Shown here piece by piece: positions 23,875 through 32,987 of a DNA stretch of 35,758 bases; position 1 is the stretch's first letter, and every line of letters begins with the position of its first letter. The position numbers were made by a program, and so were the translations under genes. This DNA comes from Phycisphaerae bacterium (lineage in GTDB: Bacteria; Planctomycetota; Phycisphaerae; SM23-33). Below the pieces are notes generated by a model. It had not been told where the DNA came from. It did not search any database and was given only the letters and a program-made list of their open reading frames with translations. The stretch lies in the NCBI GenBank assembly GCA_016782885.1, contig JADHXQ010000045.1, forward strand, positions 1 to 35,758. Direction: 5' to 3'.

Positions 23875-24177
23875 GGCCTTTTTAGTAATAAGTCGCAAAA
23901 AATGCCTCGGGGGTTCTCTCGCGCCGGGGAATTTGATCGCCACCGGGGGGTCCCACCGGCGGGCGTTCGATCCGGAATGGGAGACCTGTCATTATTGCAG
24001 GGCGACAGGTCCGTTGGAACGCTATCGGCAGGTTTCCGGTGCTCGGCTGCGGGGGTGATGACACTTAACTCCGGTATTGGTAATAAGATAGGTTTCTTGG
24101 CACCGGGGTTGCAAACAAATGACGGATGATTTGCATCGTTTCGGCGGACTCGGGACGGCGCATTTTGGACTGAGCGT
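23875..24177. other. Intergenic region between rpsB and the receiver-like gene
   Basis: About 300 nt without a credible gene. It contains an 8-bp hairpin, GACCTGTC (23983-23990) with GACAGGTC (24004-24011) and a 13-nt loop, plus G-rich tracts (CCGGGGGGTCCC). No clear plus-strand promoter for the downstream gene was identified. An open frame of 113 codons starting at 23788 crosses the rpsB promoter and has no family features, so it is not called. Confidence 0.4.
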
Positions 24178-24603
24178 ATGGTTTCTTCCCTGCAACAAGA
24201 CGCCTGTTACAGGCCCCTGGGCCTGGTGGTTACTGGAGAGGCCCAGTGGTGGTTGCCGACCCTTGAGACGATTATCGGACCGCAACTGCTCAAGCCGGTT
24301 CAGGTCGACAGCGACCGCGAACTGCTCGATGTGGTTCGCTCGGGTAATGCTGACGCCGCCGTTCTCGACGACGCGGCGCAGTGGTCTGTTGACGTGCTGA
24401 AACTATTGCGTATGATCCGCCGTCTGGATTCCGAGCTTCCGGTTGTGGTAGTGACCGAACGCAGGGACCGCAGGCTCCTGGCCGATGCGCTGCGGCTTAC
24501 GGCTTTTTCCGTAGTGGTGAAACCGTTGGCCCTTGAGGAGCTGCTGCGCCAGATACAGAGAATGATGGCCCGGATAGACCGTACGTTGCGACGCGGGCAG
24601 TAG
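24178..24603 (+). CDS. Receiver-like (pseudo-receiver) protein upstream of groESL
   Basis: A 141-aa protein consisting of one response-regulator receiver-like domain and no output domain. Visible pieces are beta3 with the acceptor Asp region AAVLDD (Asp64/65), beta4 with Thr (LPVVVVTE, Thr93) and beta5 with Lys (FSVVVKPL, Lys115). The acidic pair normally after beta1 (DD or ED) is replaced by VVTGEAQ, so Mg2+ binding and phosphorylation are doubtful. It ends 62 nt before groES in the same direction and may be co-transcribed. It could be a regulator of, or only a neighbour to, the chaperonin operon. Start ATG at 24178; the RBS is weak (GAGCGT). Confidence 0.75.
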   Translation: MVSSLQQDACYRPLGLVVTGEAQWWLPTLETIIGPQLLKPVQVDSDRELLDVVRSGNADAAVLDDAAQWSVDVLKLLRMIRRLDSELPVVVVTERRDRRLLADALRLTAFSVVVKPLALEELLRQIQRMMARIDRTLRRGQ

Positions 24604-24635
24604 AATAAACTCAGAACGATAGCCTTACTTAAAAA

Positions 24636-24647
24636 GGTCTTAAGACC
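24636..24647 (+). promoter_or_regulatory. 12-bp perfect palindrome before groES (GGTCTTAAGACC)
   Basis: It lies in the 62-nt gap before groES, 7 nt upstream of the AGGAG ribosome binding site. It could be an operator or a short RNA hairpin. The CIRCE/HrcA element (TTAGCACTC-N9-GAGTGCTAA) is not present here, so control of groESL probably differs from the HrcA paradigm. Confidence 0.45.
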
Positions 24648-24665
24648 AGAAAAGGAGCTACACAA

Positions 24666-24986
24666 ATGGCGAAGAAGAAGAAGACGGCGAAAAAGCAGCC
24701 GAAGATTCGTCCGCTGGGCGAGAAAGTTCTGATCAAGCGTCTCGAAGCCGAAGAGATGACGCGGGGCGGAATCGTACTGCCCGACAGCGCCAAGGAAAAA
24801 CCCAGGCGCGGGACTGTTCTGTCGGTTGGCGACGGTAAGGTTCTCGACGACGGAACCCGGGCGGACTTCCAGGTCAAGACCGGTGATGTTGTCCTGTTCT
24901 CCAGTTACGGCGGTACGGAGATCAAGGTCGATGGCGAAGAGTACATGCTGATGGACGAAAGCGACATTCTGGCGATCCTTACCTGA
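24666..24986 (+). CDS. groES: Co-chaperonin GroES
   Basis: A 106-aa protein; the heptameric lid of GroEL. It carries the mobile loop (EEMTRGGIVLPDSAKEKPRR) and the motifs IRPLGEKVLIKRLE, GTVLSVGDGKV and VDGEEYMLMDESDILAI. An N-terminal extension of about 13 residues (MAKKKKTAKKQPK) makes it longer than the usual 95-97. RBS AGGAG lies 8 nt before the ATG. groEL follows after 92 nt. Confidence 0.97.
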   Translation: MAKKKKTAKKQPKIRPLGEKVLIKRLEAEEMTRGGIVLPDSAKEKPRRGTVLSVGDGKVLDDGTRADFQVKTGDVVLFSSYGGTEIKVDGEEYMLMDESDILAILT

Positions 24987-25078
24987 ATCACCGTACCGTA
25001 TTGAGTCATCGCCGCCGCGGCGGGTGACAAAACCACGTAACTGAAACATTGATACAGAAATTTTCGGAGCAATAACAG

Positions 25079-26710
25079 ATGGCAAAGAAGAACATTACAT
25101 TCGACACCGAAGCGCGCGAAAGCATTCGGCGCGGAGTTAACCAGTTGGCCCGGGCGGTCAAAATCACTCTCGGTCCGACAGGACGAGTGGTCGTGCTCGA
25201 AAAGAGCTACGGGGCGCCCACCGTGACAAAGGACGGCGTGACCGTCGCGAAGGAAATCGAACTCGAAGATCCCAACGAGAATATTGGCGCACAGATGGTC
25301 AAGGAAGTGGCCTCGAAGACCTCCGACGTCGCCGGTGACGGGACCACGACCGCCACGATCTACGCGGAGGCTATCTTTGAAGAAGGCCTCAAAAACGTCA
25401 CCGCCGGAGCAAAGGCGATGCAGCTCAAGCGAGGCATCGACATCGCCGTTGCCGCAATCGTCGCCGAACTCGAGAAAAACTCCAACCCCGTGACCTCATC
25501 GAAGGAAATCGCCCAGGTAGGCACCTGTGCCGCCAACCAGGACGCCGAGGTCGGTAAGAAGATCGCCGAAGCGATGGAGAGCGTTGGGAAAGACGGCGTT
25601 ATCACCATCGAAGAAGGCCAGGGAATCGAGACCACCATCGACCTCGTCGAAGGAATGCAGTTTGACCGCGGGTATATCTCCCCGCATTTCGTCAATAAGA
25701 TGGAGACGATGGAGTGCGACCTGGACAAACCGCTCATCCTCATCCACGAAAAGAAGATCAGCAACATCAAGGATCTCGTTCCGCTTCTGGAGGCTATCTC
25801 CAAGTCCGGACGCCCGCTCGTTATCGTCGCCGAAGACGTTGACGGCGAGGCGCTGGCTACGCTGGTGATCAACAAGCTTCGCGGAACGCTGCAGGTTGTC
25901 GCCGTCAAGGCGCCCGGCTTTGGCGATCGCCGCAAAGAGATGCTCCGCGATATCGCCATTCTCACCGGCGGTAAGGCGATCATGGAAGATATGGGCATCA
26001 GCCTGGAAGGCGTGGAGCTGACGGACCTCGGTTCGGCCAAGCGAATCAGGATCGACAAGGACGACACGACGATCATCGAAGGCGCCGGTTCGACCGCCGA
26101 CATCAAAGGCCGCATCGAGCAGATCAAGGCCCAGATCGACAATACCGACAGCGACTACGACCGCGAGAAGCTCGAAGAACGCCTGGCCAAGCTCTCCGGC
26201 GGCGTCGCCCAGATCAACGTCGGCGCCGCGACCGAAGTTGAAATGAAAGAGAAGAAGGCCCGCGTCGAAGACGCCCTGCACGCCTGCCGCGCCGCGGTCG
26301 AAGAAGGCATCCTGCCCGGCGGCGGGACCGCGGTTCTCCGCGCGCTCAAGGCACTCGACAAGGTCAAAGCCACCGGCGACGAGAAAACCGGCGTCGACAT
26401 CGTCCGCCGTGCGTTGGTCTCTCCGATCAAGCAGATCGCCAGTAACTCCGGACTGGAAGGCGCACTCGTCGCCGCCAAGGTCATCGAGGCCGACGATCCC
26501 AACTTCGGATACAATGCGCTTACCGCCAAGTATGGCGACCTGGTCAAAGACGGCGTGATCGTTCCGACGAAGGTCGAGCGCACGGCGCTGCAGAACGCCG
26601 CTTCGGTAGCCGGCCTGCTGCTGACGACCGATGCGATCGTCTCCGATATCCCCGAGCCGGAAGGAGCGGCTCACGGCGGACCCGGCGGCGGAATGGGCGG
26701 TATGATGTAA
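25079..26710 (+). CDS. groEL: Chaperonin GroEL
   Basis: A 543-aa protein, full length; the ATP-driven folding chamber. Signatures are [48 protein letters not shown] (nucleotide site) and the Gly/Met C-terminal tail [15 protein letters not shown] at 25064-25067 provides the RBS. It is the last gene of the groESL unit and is followed by a strong terminator. The sequence looks intact and active. Confidence 0.98.
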   Translation: MAKKNITFDTEARESIRRGVNQLARAVKITLGPTGRVVVLEKSYGAPTVTKDGVTVAKEIELEDPNENIGAQMVKEVASKTSDVAGDGTTTATIYAEAIFEEGLKNVTAGAKAMQLKRGIDIAVAAIVAELEKNSNPVTSSKEIAQVGTCAANQDAEVGKKIAEAMESVGKDGVITIEEGQGIETTIDLVEGMQFDRGYISPHFVNKMETMECDLDKPLILIHEKKISNIKDLVPLLEAISKSGRPLVIVAEDVDGEALATLVINKLRGTLQVVAVKAPGFGDRRKEMLRDIAILTGGKAIMEDMGISLEGVELTDLGSAKRIRIDKDDTTIIEGAGSTADIKGRIEQIKAQIDNTDSDYDREKLEERLAKLSGGVAQINVGAATEVEMKEKKARVEDALHACRAAVEEGILPGGGTAVLRALKALDKVKATGDEKTGVDIVRRALVSPIKQIASNSGLEGALVAAKVIEADDPNFGYNALTAKYGDLVKDGVIVPTKVERTALQNAASVAGLLLTTDAIVSDIPEPEGAAHGGPGGGMGGMM

Positions 26711-26761
26711 GAAAAGCTGACGAATCTGACCGGGGATTCATCAACCGGTTGCATAATCCCG

Positions 26762-26798
26762 AGCGGCGGGTCGAGATAATCGGCCCGCCGCTTCTTTT
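26762..26798 (+). terminator. Intrinsic terminator of groESL
   Basis: AGCGGCGGG (26762-26770) pairs with CCCGCCGCT (26784-26792), 9 bp with a 13-nt loop, then TTCTTTT. It lies 51 nt past the groEL stop. Confidence 0.8.
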
Positions 26799-26846
26799 GA
26801 TACCCCAACTGATACCGCACTACCGCACCGGGCAGCGAGAATCCCT

Positions 26847-26875
26847 TTGCCCGAGCCGGGGGACGCCGATACAAT
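26847..26875 (+). promoter_or_regulatory. Promoter of the HzsA-related gene pair
   Basis: TTGCCC at 26847-26852 and TACAAT at 26870-26875 are separated by 17 nt. Transcription would start near 26882, leaving about 50 nt before the ATG at 26931. Confidence 0.6.
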
Positions 26876-26930
26876 CGTTTTAGATTAAATGATGCCCGTG
26901 AAATCCCGATTCGCCGACAAGGAGATCATC

Positions 26931-29894
26931 ATGCTAAATTGTACCGCCACTTATTTGTCATTGTTGATCGTCTCTGTGCTTGCGGTTGTATCGAGCGGCG
27001 AGGTTACCGCTGAGGCGATCCCGGGAAATCTTGCGCCCAAGGCGAAAGTTTCGGCCAGCAGTCAGTTCAGCGGTGAGTATAGTCCGTCGCTGGCGATAAA
27101 CGGGGGCGTTCCGGGCGGCGACTGGGCGGTAAAGGGAACGCAGGACGGGCATTTCACGCTCCAGTGGGCAAAGCCCATCGATGCCGCCCAGATAATCTAC
27201 TGGGCACGCACGACCGGGACCAAACTCGAGGTCTTCAAGGATTACGAGGTCTACCTGGACGATGCGAAGATCGCGGCGGTCAAGGGCAGGCTCGAACGCC
27301 GTCGCGGACCGCAGACGATCAACTTCAAGAAGCAGAAGGTCACGAAGATTCACATCAAGTTCCTCTCGTCGCATCCTGATTCGCCCAACCCCGGCGCCGC
27401 GGAAATCGGCGTGTATGCGGCGCCGGTCACCAGGGAGCAACTGGATGCGGTGGCGAAAATGGCGTCCGCCGCGATACGCGTTCCCGCCAACGATCTGACC
27501 GGCGCCGCCAAGGCGATGAAAAAGGATTTGCTCGCCGGAAAGCTCGGGTTCAAGGACATGCTTCTGGTCAAGCGCCACCCGCTGAACATCTCGCACGTGT
27601 ACGTGTATCACGTGGAAGGCTATATCCCGGGCGGCGGATTGTATATCTATTCGCCCGACGCCGAGGGCGGAAAGGTTAAATGCATTTTCGACGCGAAGGA
27701 AGGCATGATAACGACCGCCGACCTGTCGTACGACGGGAAGGAAATCGTTTTCGCGATGAAACTCGGGGGAATGGTGCGGTGCAGACCGATCGCCCACGCG
27801 TTTGACATCCCGCGCGATGTCCCCAAGAACAACTACCAGGTATACCGGATCAATATCGACGGCACGGGCCTGGCGCAGTTGACCGGCGACAAGAGCAACA
27901 ATCTCGACCCGTGCTGGCTGCCCGACGGCGGGGTGGCTTTCATTTCGGACCGCAAGCCCGCGTACGCTTACTGTTACGTCGTGACCTCGCCGGTGGTCTA
28001 TCGCATGGACCGCGACGGGAGCAAGCAGAAGCGCCTGTCGGCTAACTACCTGATGGACTTCACGCCTTCGGTCTCGAACGACGGGCGGATCGTCTACACG
28101 CGATGGGAGTATGTCGATCGCGCCGCCTGCCCCATCCAGAGCCTCTGGACGATGAATCCCGACGGGACCGGGCTGGCGGGACTGTACGGAAATCGCGTTA
28201 TCTCGCCGGGAACTTTCATGGACGCCCAGCCGGTTCCCGGGAAGAAGACGTTCATCGCCACCGCCACCAACCACAACGGACCGTGCCGCGGCGGGATAGT
28301 GCTGATCGATCCGACGAAGGGCGCCAATAATCTCAAGGCGATAACGAACCTGACCCCGGAGATTGACATTTTCATTTCCAGGGGGGTTTATGGTAACGGA
28401 CTTCGCGGGCCTTACGAAAAGCCCATGCCCATCGGCGGAGACAAGTTCCTCGTCTCGAATAACGGTACGATCGAACTGCGCGATTTCGATTGCAACAGGG
28501 TCCCGCTCGTCCGCCCGGGCGATCGGATGGGTTTCTACTCGCCCCAGCCGGTTGTCGCGACGAAAATACCTTCGCGCATCGTCGGGACGCCGATGAACCA
28601 CAACGTCGCCTTGCACAAAGACGGCAGCGTCACGGGCAACTGGGCCAGCGTCTTCATGCAGGACGTCTACAACGGGCTCGAGCCGGCCGTCAAACGCGGT
28701 GAGATCACGCAGATCGCCGTCGTCCAGGAACTCGAGAAGTCCACCCACACCCCCCAGGACAACTTCGACCCGTATACCGGACGGAAACGCAAGATCGCGG
28801 CTTTCGGTTTCCAGTTCCCGCTCGTCTCGTGCGGCGCCACTTATGCGGCCAAGAAGCTCTGGGGATTTGCGAACGTCGACAAGGACGGAAAGGCCGCCTT
28901 CCAGGTCCCCGCCGAAGTGCCCATATATTTCATGGCCCTCGACGCCGAAGGACGGGCCGTGCAGCGAATGAGATCGTTCACTCACTTCATGCCGGGCGAA
29001 AAGCAGGGCTGCGTCGGATGCCACGCCGACCGGAACTCCGCGGCGCCGCGCCTGGGCGCCAAACGCATCACGACCGCCCCGCAGAAGCTCATCAAACCGG
29101 AATGGGGAGTCAAGGGCTTCAGCTACGCCGAGGTCGTCCAGCCGGTTTTCGACAAGCATTGCATCAAGTGCCACAACGAACGCAAGCAGGACGGGAAGGT
29201 CGATTTGAGCGGCGACAAGACCGATTTCTTCAATGTTTCGTATGACGTGCTCGCGCGGACCGGAACGATGGGCATGTGGAAATGGCAGATACACGGTACG
29301 CCGAAGGGCCCGAAAAACGACAGTTTCCGCGGCATGAGCCCGTATACCGAATGGATATGGTCGATCAACGGCGCAGGGCACAACACCCTTGAGATCGCGC
29401 CGTACCGCTGGGGCAGCCCGGCAAGCAAGTTGGCGAAAATTATTCACTCGGGCCACCCCGACAAGAATGGCAAGAAGCGAATTGACGTACCCGCGGCCGA
29501 GCGGAAAAGGGTCTACCTCTGGATCGATCTGAACGTTCCGTATTACGGTACGGCTTCGTCGAACCACAAGAAACGCATCGGAAGCCGGCGCATGTACCCG
29601 CCCAACCTCGACGCGACCCTCAGCGAGGTCGCCAAACGCCGATGCAACCAATGCCATAAGGGCAAGCTCCCCCGGAAGTTCTACACGCGATTTGAGAACC
29701 CGCGGAACAACGCCTTCCTGCTGGCGCCGCTGGCGAAATCCGCCGGCGGGACGGAAAAGTGCGGTAAGGCAATTTTCAAATCGACTGACGATCCGGACTA
29801 CCGGAAGATCATCAAGACGTTCGACACCATACACGAACTGCTGCGGAATATCCCCCGCGCCGACATGAAAAACTTTACGCTGATGACCAAATGA
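26931..29894 (+). CDS. HzsA-related multihaem protein, copy 1
   Basis: A 987-aa protein. The signal peptide (1 to about 30, ending VTAEA) is followed by a discoidin/F5-8-type-C-like beta domain (about 34-165), a WD40/TolB-like propeller (about 240-480; LTGDKSNNLDPCWLPDG, NDGRIVYTRWEYVDRA) and a C-terminal haem region with three CxxCH motifs: CVGCH 694-698, CIKCH 744-748, CNQCH 905-909. From memory, the propeller and the ending LLAPLAKSAGGTEKCG match planctomycete proteins named HzsA-related, after the hydrazine synthase alpha subunit. A periplasmic redox role is likely; hydrazine synthesis is not implied, since no hzsB or hzsC is nearby. The start at 26931 is chosen because CGACAAGGAG precedes it, exactly as before copy 2; the in-frame ATG at 26889 has no such RBS. 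Confidence 0.85.
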   Translation: MLNCTATYLSLLIVSVLAVVSSGEVTAEAIPGNLAPKAKVSASSQFSGEYSPSLAINGGVPGGDWAVKGTQDGHFTLQWAKPIDAAQIIYWARTTGTKLEVFKDYEVYLDDAKIAAVKGRLERRRGPQTINFKKQKVTKIHIKFLSSHPDSPNPGAAEIGVYAAPVTREQLDAVAKMASAAIRVPANDLTGAAKAMKKDLLAGKLGFKDMLLVKRHPLNISHVYVYHVEGYIPGGGLYIYSPDAEGGKVKCIFDAKEGMITTADLSYDGKEIVFAMKLGGMVRCRPIAHAFDIPRDVPKNNYQVYRINIDGTGLAQLTGDKSNNLDPCWLPDGGVAFISDRKPAYAYCYVVTSPVVYRMDRDGSKQKRLSANYLMDFTPSVSNDGRIVYTRWEYVDRAACPIQSLWTMNPDGTGLAGLYGNRVISPGTFMDAQPVPGKKTFIATATNHNGPCRGGIVLIDPTKGANNLKAITNLTPEIDIFISRGVYGNGLRGPYEKPMPIGGDKFLVSNNGTIELRDFDCNRVPLVRPGDRMGFYSPQPVVATKIPSRIVGTPMNHNVALHKDGSVTGNWASVFMQDVYNGLEPAVKRGEITQIAVVQELEKSTHTPQDNFDPYTGRKRKIAAFGFQFPLVSCGATYAAKKLWGFANVDKDGKAAFQVPAEVPIYFMALDAEGRAVQRMRSFTHFMPGEKQGCVGCHADRNSAAPRLGAKRITTAPQKLIKPEWGVKGFSYAEVVQPVFDKHCIKCHNERKQDGKVDLSGDKTDFFNVSYDVLARTGTMGMWKWQIHGTPKGPKNDSFRGMSPYTEWIWSINGAGHNTLEIAPYRWGSPASKLAKIIHSGHPDKNGKKRIDVPAAERKRVYLWIDLNVPYYGTASSNHKKRIGSRRMYPPNLDATLSEVAKRRCNQCHKGKLPRKFYTRFENPRNNAFLLAPLAKSAGGTEKCGKAIFKSTDDPDYRKIIKTFDTIHELLRNIPRADMKNFTLMTK

Positions 29895-29924
29895 TCATCC
29901 CGCTTTGTCGACAAGGAGCACTTG

Positions 29925-32876
29925 ATGCGAAACATCGCTACAATTTATCTGTCGCTGCTTATTGTTGTTGCGGTTGGTTCTACCGGCGCGGCGGGTGCGG
30001 ATGAGATTCCCGGGAATCTCGCGCCCAAGGCGAAGGTTACCGCCAGCAGCCGGTTCAGCGGTGAGTATAGTCCGGCGATGGCGATAAACGGGGGCGTTCC
30101 CGGCGGCGACTGGGCGGTTAAGGGAACGCAGGATGGGCATTTCACGCTCCAGTGGGCAAAGGGCGTCGAGGCCACTCAGATCATCTACTGGGCCCGCACG
30201 ACCAGCGAGCTGCTTGAGTGCTTCAAGGACTACGAAGTTTATCTGGATGACGCGAAAACCCCGGCGGTCAAAGGGAGGCTCGCCCACCGACGCGGGCCGC
30301 AGACGATCAATTTCAAGAAACAGAAAGTCACGAAGATCCACATCAAGTTTCTCTCGTCGCATCCCAACTCGCCCAATCCCGGCGCCGCGGAGATAGGTGT
30401 GTACGCCACGCCCATCACGAAGAAGCAACTGGCCGAAATGCTGATACCCGCCAACGAGCGGACCGAGGCGTCTAAGGCGATGCGCAAGGAACTGCTCGCG
30501 GGAAAGCTCGGGTTCAAGGACATCCTTCTGGTCAAGCGCAAGCCGCTGAACATTTCGCACGTTTACGTCTATCACGTTGAAGGTTTTCGCCCGGGCGGCG
30601 GGCTGTATATTTACTCGGCCGACACCGGCGAAACCAAGTGCATCTTCGACGCGGGCAAAGGGATGATAACGACCGCCGACCTGTCGTACGACGGTAAGGA
30701 AGTGGTGTTCGCGCTGCGTCGCGGCGGGCATGTCGCTTCGAATCCGGTGGCGCATATCGAGGACATCTCGTTTTATCAGGACGAGAAGAGCAATTACCAG
30801 ATATTCAAGATAGGGATCGACGGCAAGGGGCTCAAGCAACTGACCACAGGCAAGCATAACAATCTTGATCCGTGCTGGCTGCCGGACGGCGGGATCGCCT
30901 TCATTTCCGACCGCAAGCCGGCTTACGCTTATTGCTATGTCGTGACCTCTCCGGTTCTCTACAGGATGGAGAGCGACGGGTCGAAGCAGGTGCGCCTGTC
31001 GGCGAACTACCTGATGGACTTCACGCCCTCGGTCCTTAACGACGGGCGGATCGTCTACACGCGATGGGAATACGTCGACCGGGCCGCCTGCCCCATCCAA
31101 AGCCTGTGGGCGATTAAGCCTGACGGCACGGGGCTGAGCGTGTTTTACGGTAATCGCGTGATCTCGCCGGGCACGTTTATGGACGCCCAACCGATCCCCG
31201 GCACGAACCAGGTGATCGCCGTCGCGACGAACCACAACGGTTCGTGTCGCGGAGGGATCGTCGCGATCGACCCGTCCAAGGGCGCCAATGCACCCGAGGC
31301 CATTCGCAATCTCACCCCGGAGATCAACATCTACGCCCACCGCATCGGCGGCGGGCCTTGGGGCAACGGGATGCTGGACACGGGAGTCCGCGGGCAGTAC
31401 GAAAAACCATTGGCTATCAGCGCCACGCGGTTCCTGGTCTCCAATGGCGGGACCATCCAGCTTCGCGACTTCAAAGCCAACGCGATTTCGCTGATTTCCC
31501 CCGAAGGCGGGATGGGGTGGTACTGTCCCATGCCGGTCCGCAAGATTAAGCGTCCGCCCCTCCTGTTCGGATCAATCGCCAGGCTGCCGAAAGACGGAAG
31601 CGTTTCGGGCGCCTGGGCCACGATCTACATGCAGGACGTTTATAACGGACTCGAACCGCACGTCAAACGCGGGCGGATCAAGCAGATCGCCATAATTCAG
31701 GAGATCGAAAAGAGCACTCACTCCCCGCAGAACAACAGGCGCCCCGACGGGCGAGGTATGCGAAACATCGCGGTGTTCGGTTTCCAGTTCCCGCTGGTCT
31801 CGTGCGGCGCGACCTACGCGCCGAAGAAGGTCTGGGGATTCGCCGACGTGCGGGAAGACGGAAGCGCCGCGTTCAAGGTCCCCTCCGAAGTTCCGATCTA
31901 CTTCCTCGCACTGGACGCCGAAGGGCGGGCCTTGCAGCGGATGCGGTCGTTCACGCACCTCATGCCCGGTGAGATACAAGGCTGCGTCGGCTGCCACGCC
32001 GACCGCAACTCGGTGGCTTCCAGCGGTCCGAAGCTGATGGCTACTGCCGTCCGGCGCAAACCGCAGGAACTCCAGGCTCCCGCATGGGGCGTAAAAGGCT
32101 TCAGCTACCAGGAGGTCGTCCAGGGCGTATTCGACCGCAACTGCCTGAAGTGCCACAACGAGCGCGAGCAGCCGGGCAATGTCGACCTGAGCGGCGACAT
32201 GACCGACTTCTTCAACGTTTCGTACGATATCCTCGCTCGGACCGGAACGCAGTCCGAGCGGAACTGGCGGCGCCACGGAAGCCCGTCGGGCGCCCAGTAC
32301 GACAAGGTTCGCGGCATGAGCCCGTACACCGAGTGGATATGGACGATAAACGGCGCCGGCGCCAATGTCCTCGAGATCAAGCCGATGCGATGGGGCAGCC
32401 CGGCGAGCAAACTCGCCGAGATCATCCGCACGGGACACCCGGACAAAAAGGGCAAGAAGCGGGTCAACGTGCCCCCGGCCGATCGCAAGCGGGTATATCT
32501 TTGGATCGACCTGAACGTTCCGTACTACGGTACGTCGTCATCGAATCACAAGGTCCGCCTGGGCAGCAGGCGTATGATGCCCCAGGCTTTGGAGGCAACG
32601 CTCAAGGAAGTCGCGTCTCGACGCTGCGCGAGTTGTCACAAAAAGGGCGTCCCGCGCAAGTTCTACACCCGCGTGATGAAACCTCAGAACAACAACTTCC
32701 TCCTGGCGCCGCTGGCGAAATCGGCCGGAGGAACCGAAAAGTGCGGAAAGGCGATCTTCAAATCGACCGGCGATCCGGACTACCGGAAGATAATCAAGAC
32801 TTTTGAGCCCATACACGAACTGCTCCGGAAAAGGCCTCGCGCCGACATGAAAAACTTCACACTGTTGACCAAGTAG
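29925..32876 (+). CDS. HzsA-related multihaem protein, copy 2
   Basis: A 983-aa paralogue of the preceding gene, very similar along its full length. It has the same order: signal peptide (TIYLSLLIVVAVGSTGAAG), discoidin-like domain, propeller (GLKQLTTGKHNNLDPCWLPD) and three CxxCH motifs, CVGCH 687-691, CLKCH 740-744, CASCH 901-905. Differences include an insert (HRIGGGPWGNGMLDTGVRG) in the propeller and a changed residue set around the haems. It starts 30 nt after copy 1 with AAGGAG 6 nt before the ATG, so it is co-transcribed. Keeping both full-length copies argues for two subunits or two substrates and not simple redundancy. No stop or frameshift is seen. Confidence 0.85.
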   Translation: MRNIATIYLSLLIVVAVGSTGAAGADEIPGNLAPKAKVTASSRFSGEYSPAMAINGGVPGGDWAVKGTQDGHFTLQWAKGVEATQIIYWARTTSELLECFKDYEVYLDDAKTPAVKGRLAHRRGPQTINFKKQKVTKIHIKFLSSHPNSPNPGAAEIGVYATPITKKQLAEMLIPANERTEASKAMRKELLAGKLGFKDILLVKRKPLNISHVYVYHVEGFRPGGGLYIYSADTGETKCIFDAGKGMITTADLSYDGKEVVFALRRGGHVASNPVAHIEDISFYQDEKSNYQIFKIGIDGKGLKQLTTGKHNNLDPCWLPDGGIAFISDRKPAYAYCYVVTSPVLYRMESDGSKQVRLSANYLMDFTPSVLNDGRIVYTRWEYVDRAACPIQSLWAIKPDGTGLSVFYGNRVISPGTFMDAQPIPGTNQVIAVATNHNGSCRGGIVAIDPSKGANAPEAIRNLTPEINIYAHRIGGGPWGNGMLDTGVRGQYEKPLAISATRFLVSNGGTIQLRDFKANAISLISPEGGMGWYCPMPVRKIKRPPLLFGSIARLPKDGSVSGAWATIYMQDVYNGLEPHVKRGRIKQIAIIQEIEKSTHSPQNNRRPDGRGMRNIAVFGFQFPLVSCGATYAPKKVWGFADVREDGSAAFKVPSEVPIYFLALDAEGRALQRMRSFTHLMPGEIQGCVGCHADRNSVASSGPKLMATAVRRKPQELQAPAWGVKGFSYQEVVQGVFDRNCLKCHNEREQPGNVDLSGDMTDFFNVSYDILARTGTQSERNWRRHGSPSGAQYDKVRGMSPYTEWIWTINGAGANVLEIKPMRWGSPASKLAEIIRTGHPDKKGKKRVNVPPADRKRVYLWIDLNVPYYGTSSSNHKVRLGSRRMMPQALEATLKEVASRRCASCHKKGVPRKFYTRVMKPQNNNFLLAPLAKSAGGTEKCGKAIFKSTGDPDYRKIIKTFEPIHELLRKRPRADMKNFTLLTK

Positions 32877-32987
32877 AAGCAACGACTTTCCGCCGCTGAT
32901 AGTGTCGCTGGAAAAATCGTGGCTGATGGCTAGCCGACGGCCCGGAGCAGCATGCGGCCCTCGGTCGATCGGGAGAGATAAGGCGGA

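Noticed and set aside
23788-24129. 113-codon plus-strand ORF between rpsB and the receiver-like gene
   Set aside because: It overlaps the rpsB promoter and leader, has no RBS, and the protein shows no family features.
26958-29834. Very long open frame on the minus strand opposite the first HzsA-related gene
   Set aside because: It mirrors the coding strand in GC-rich codons, has no RBS or recognisable domain, and the plus-strand protein is clearly real.
26931-32876. Evidence for anammox metabolism
   Set aside because: Only alpha-subunit-like proteins are present; the other hydrazine synthase subunits and hydrazine dehydrogenase are not seen, and HzsA-related proteins are known from memory in non-anammox planctomycetes.
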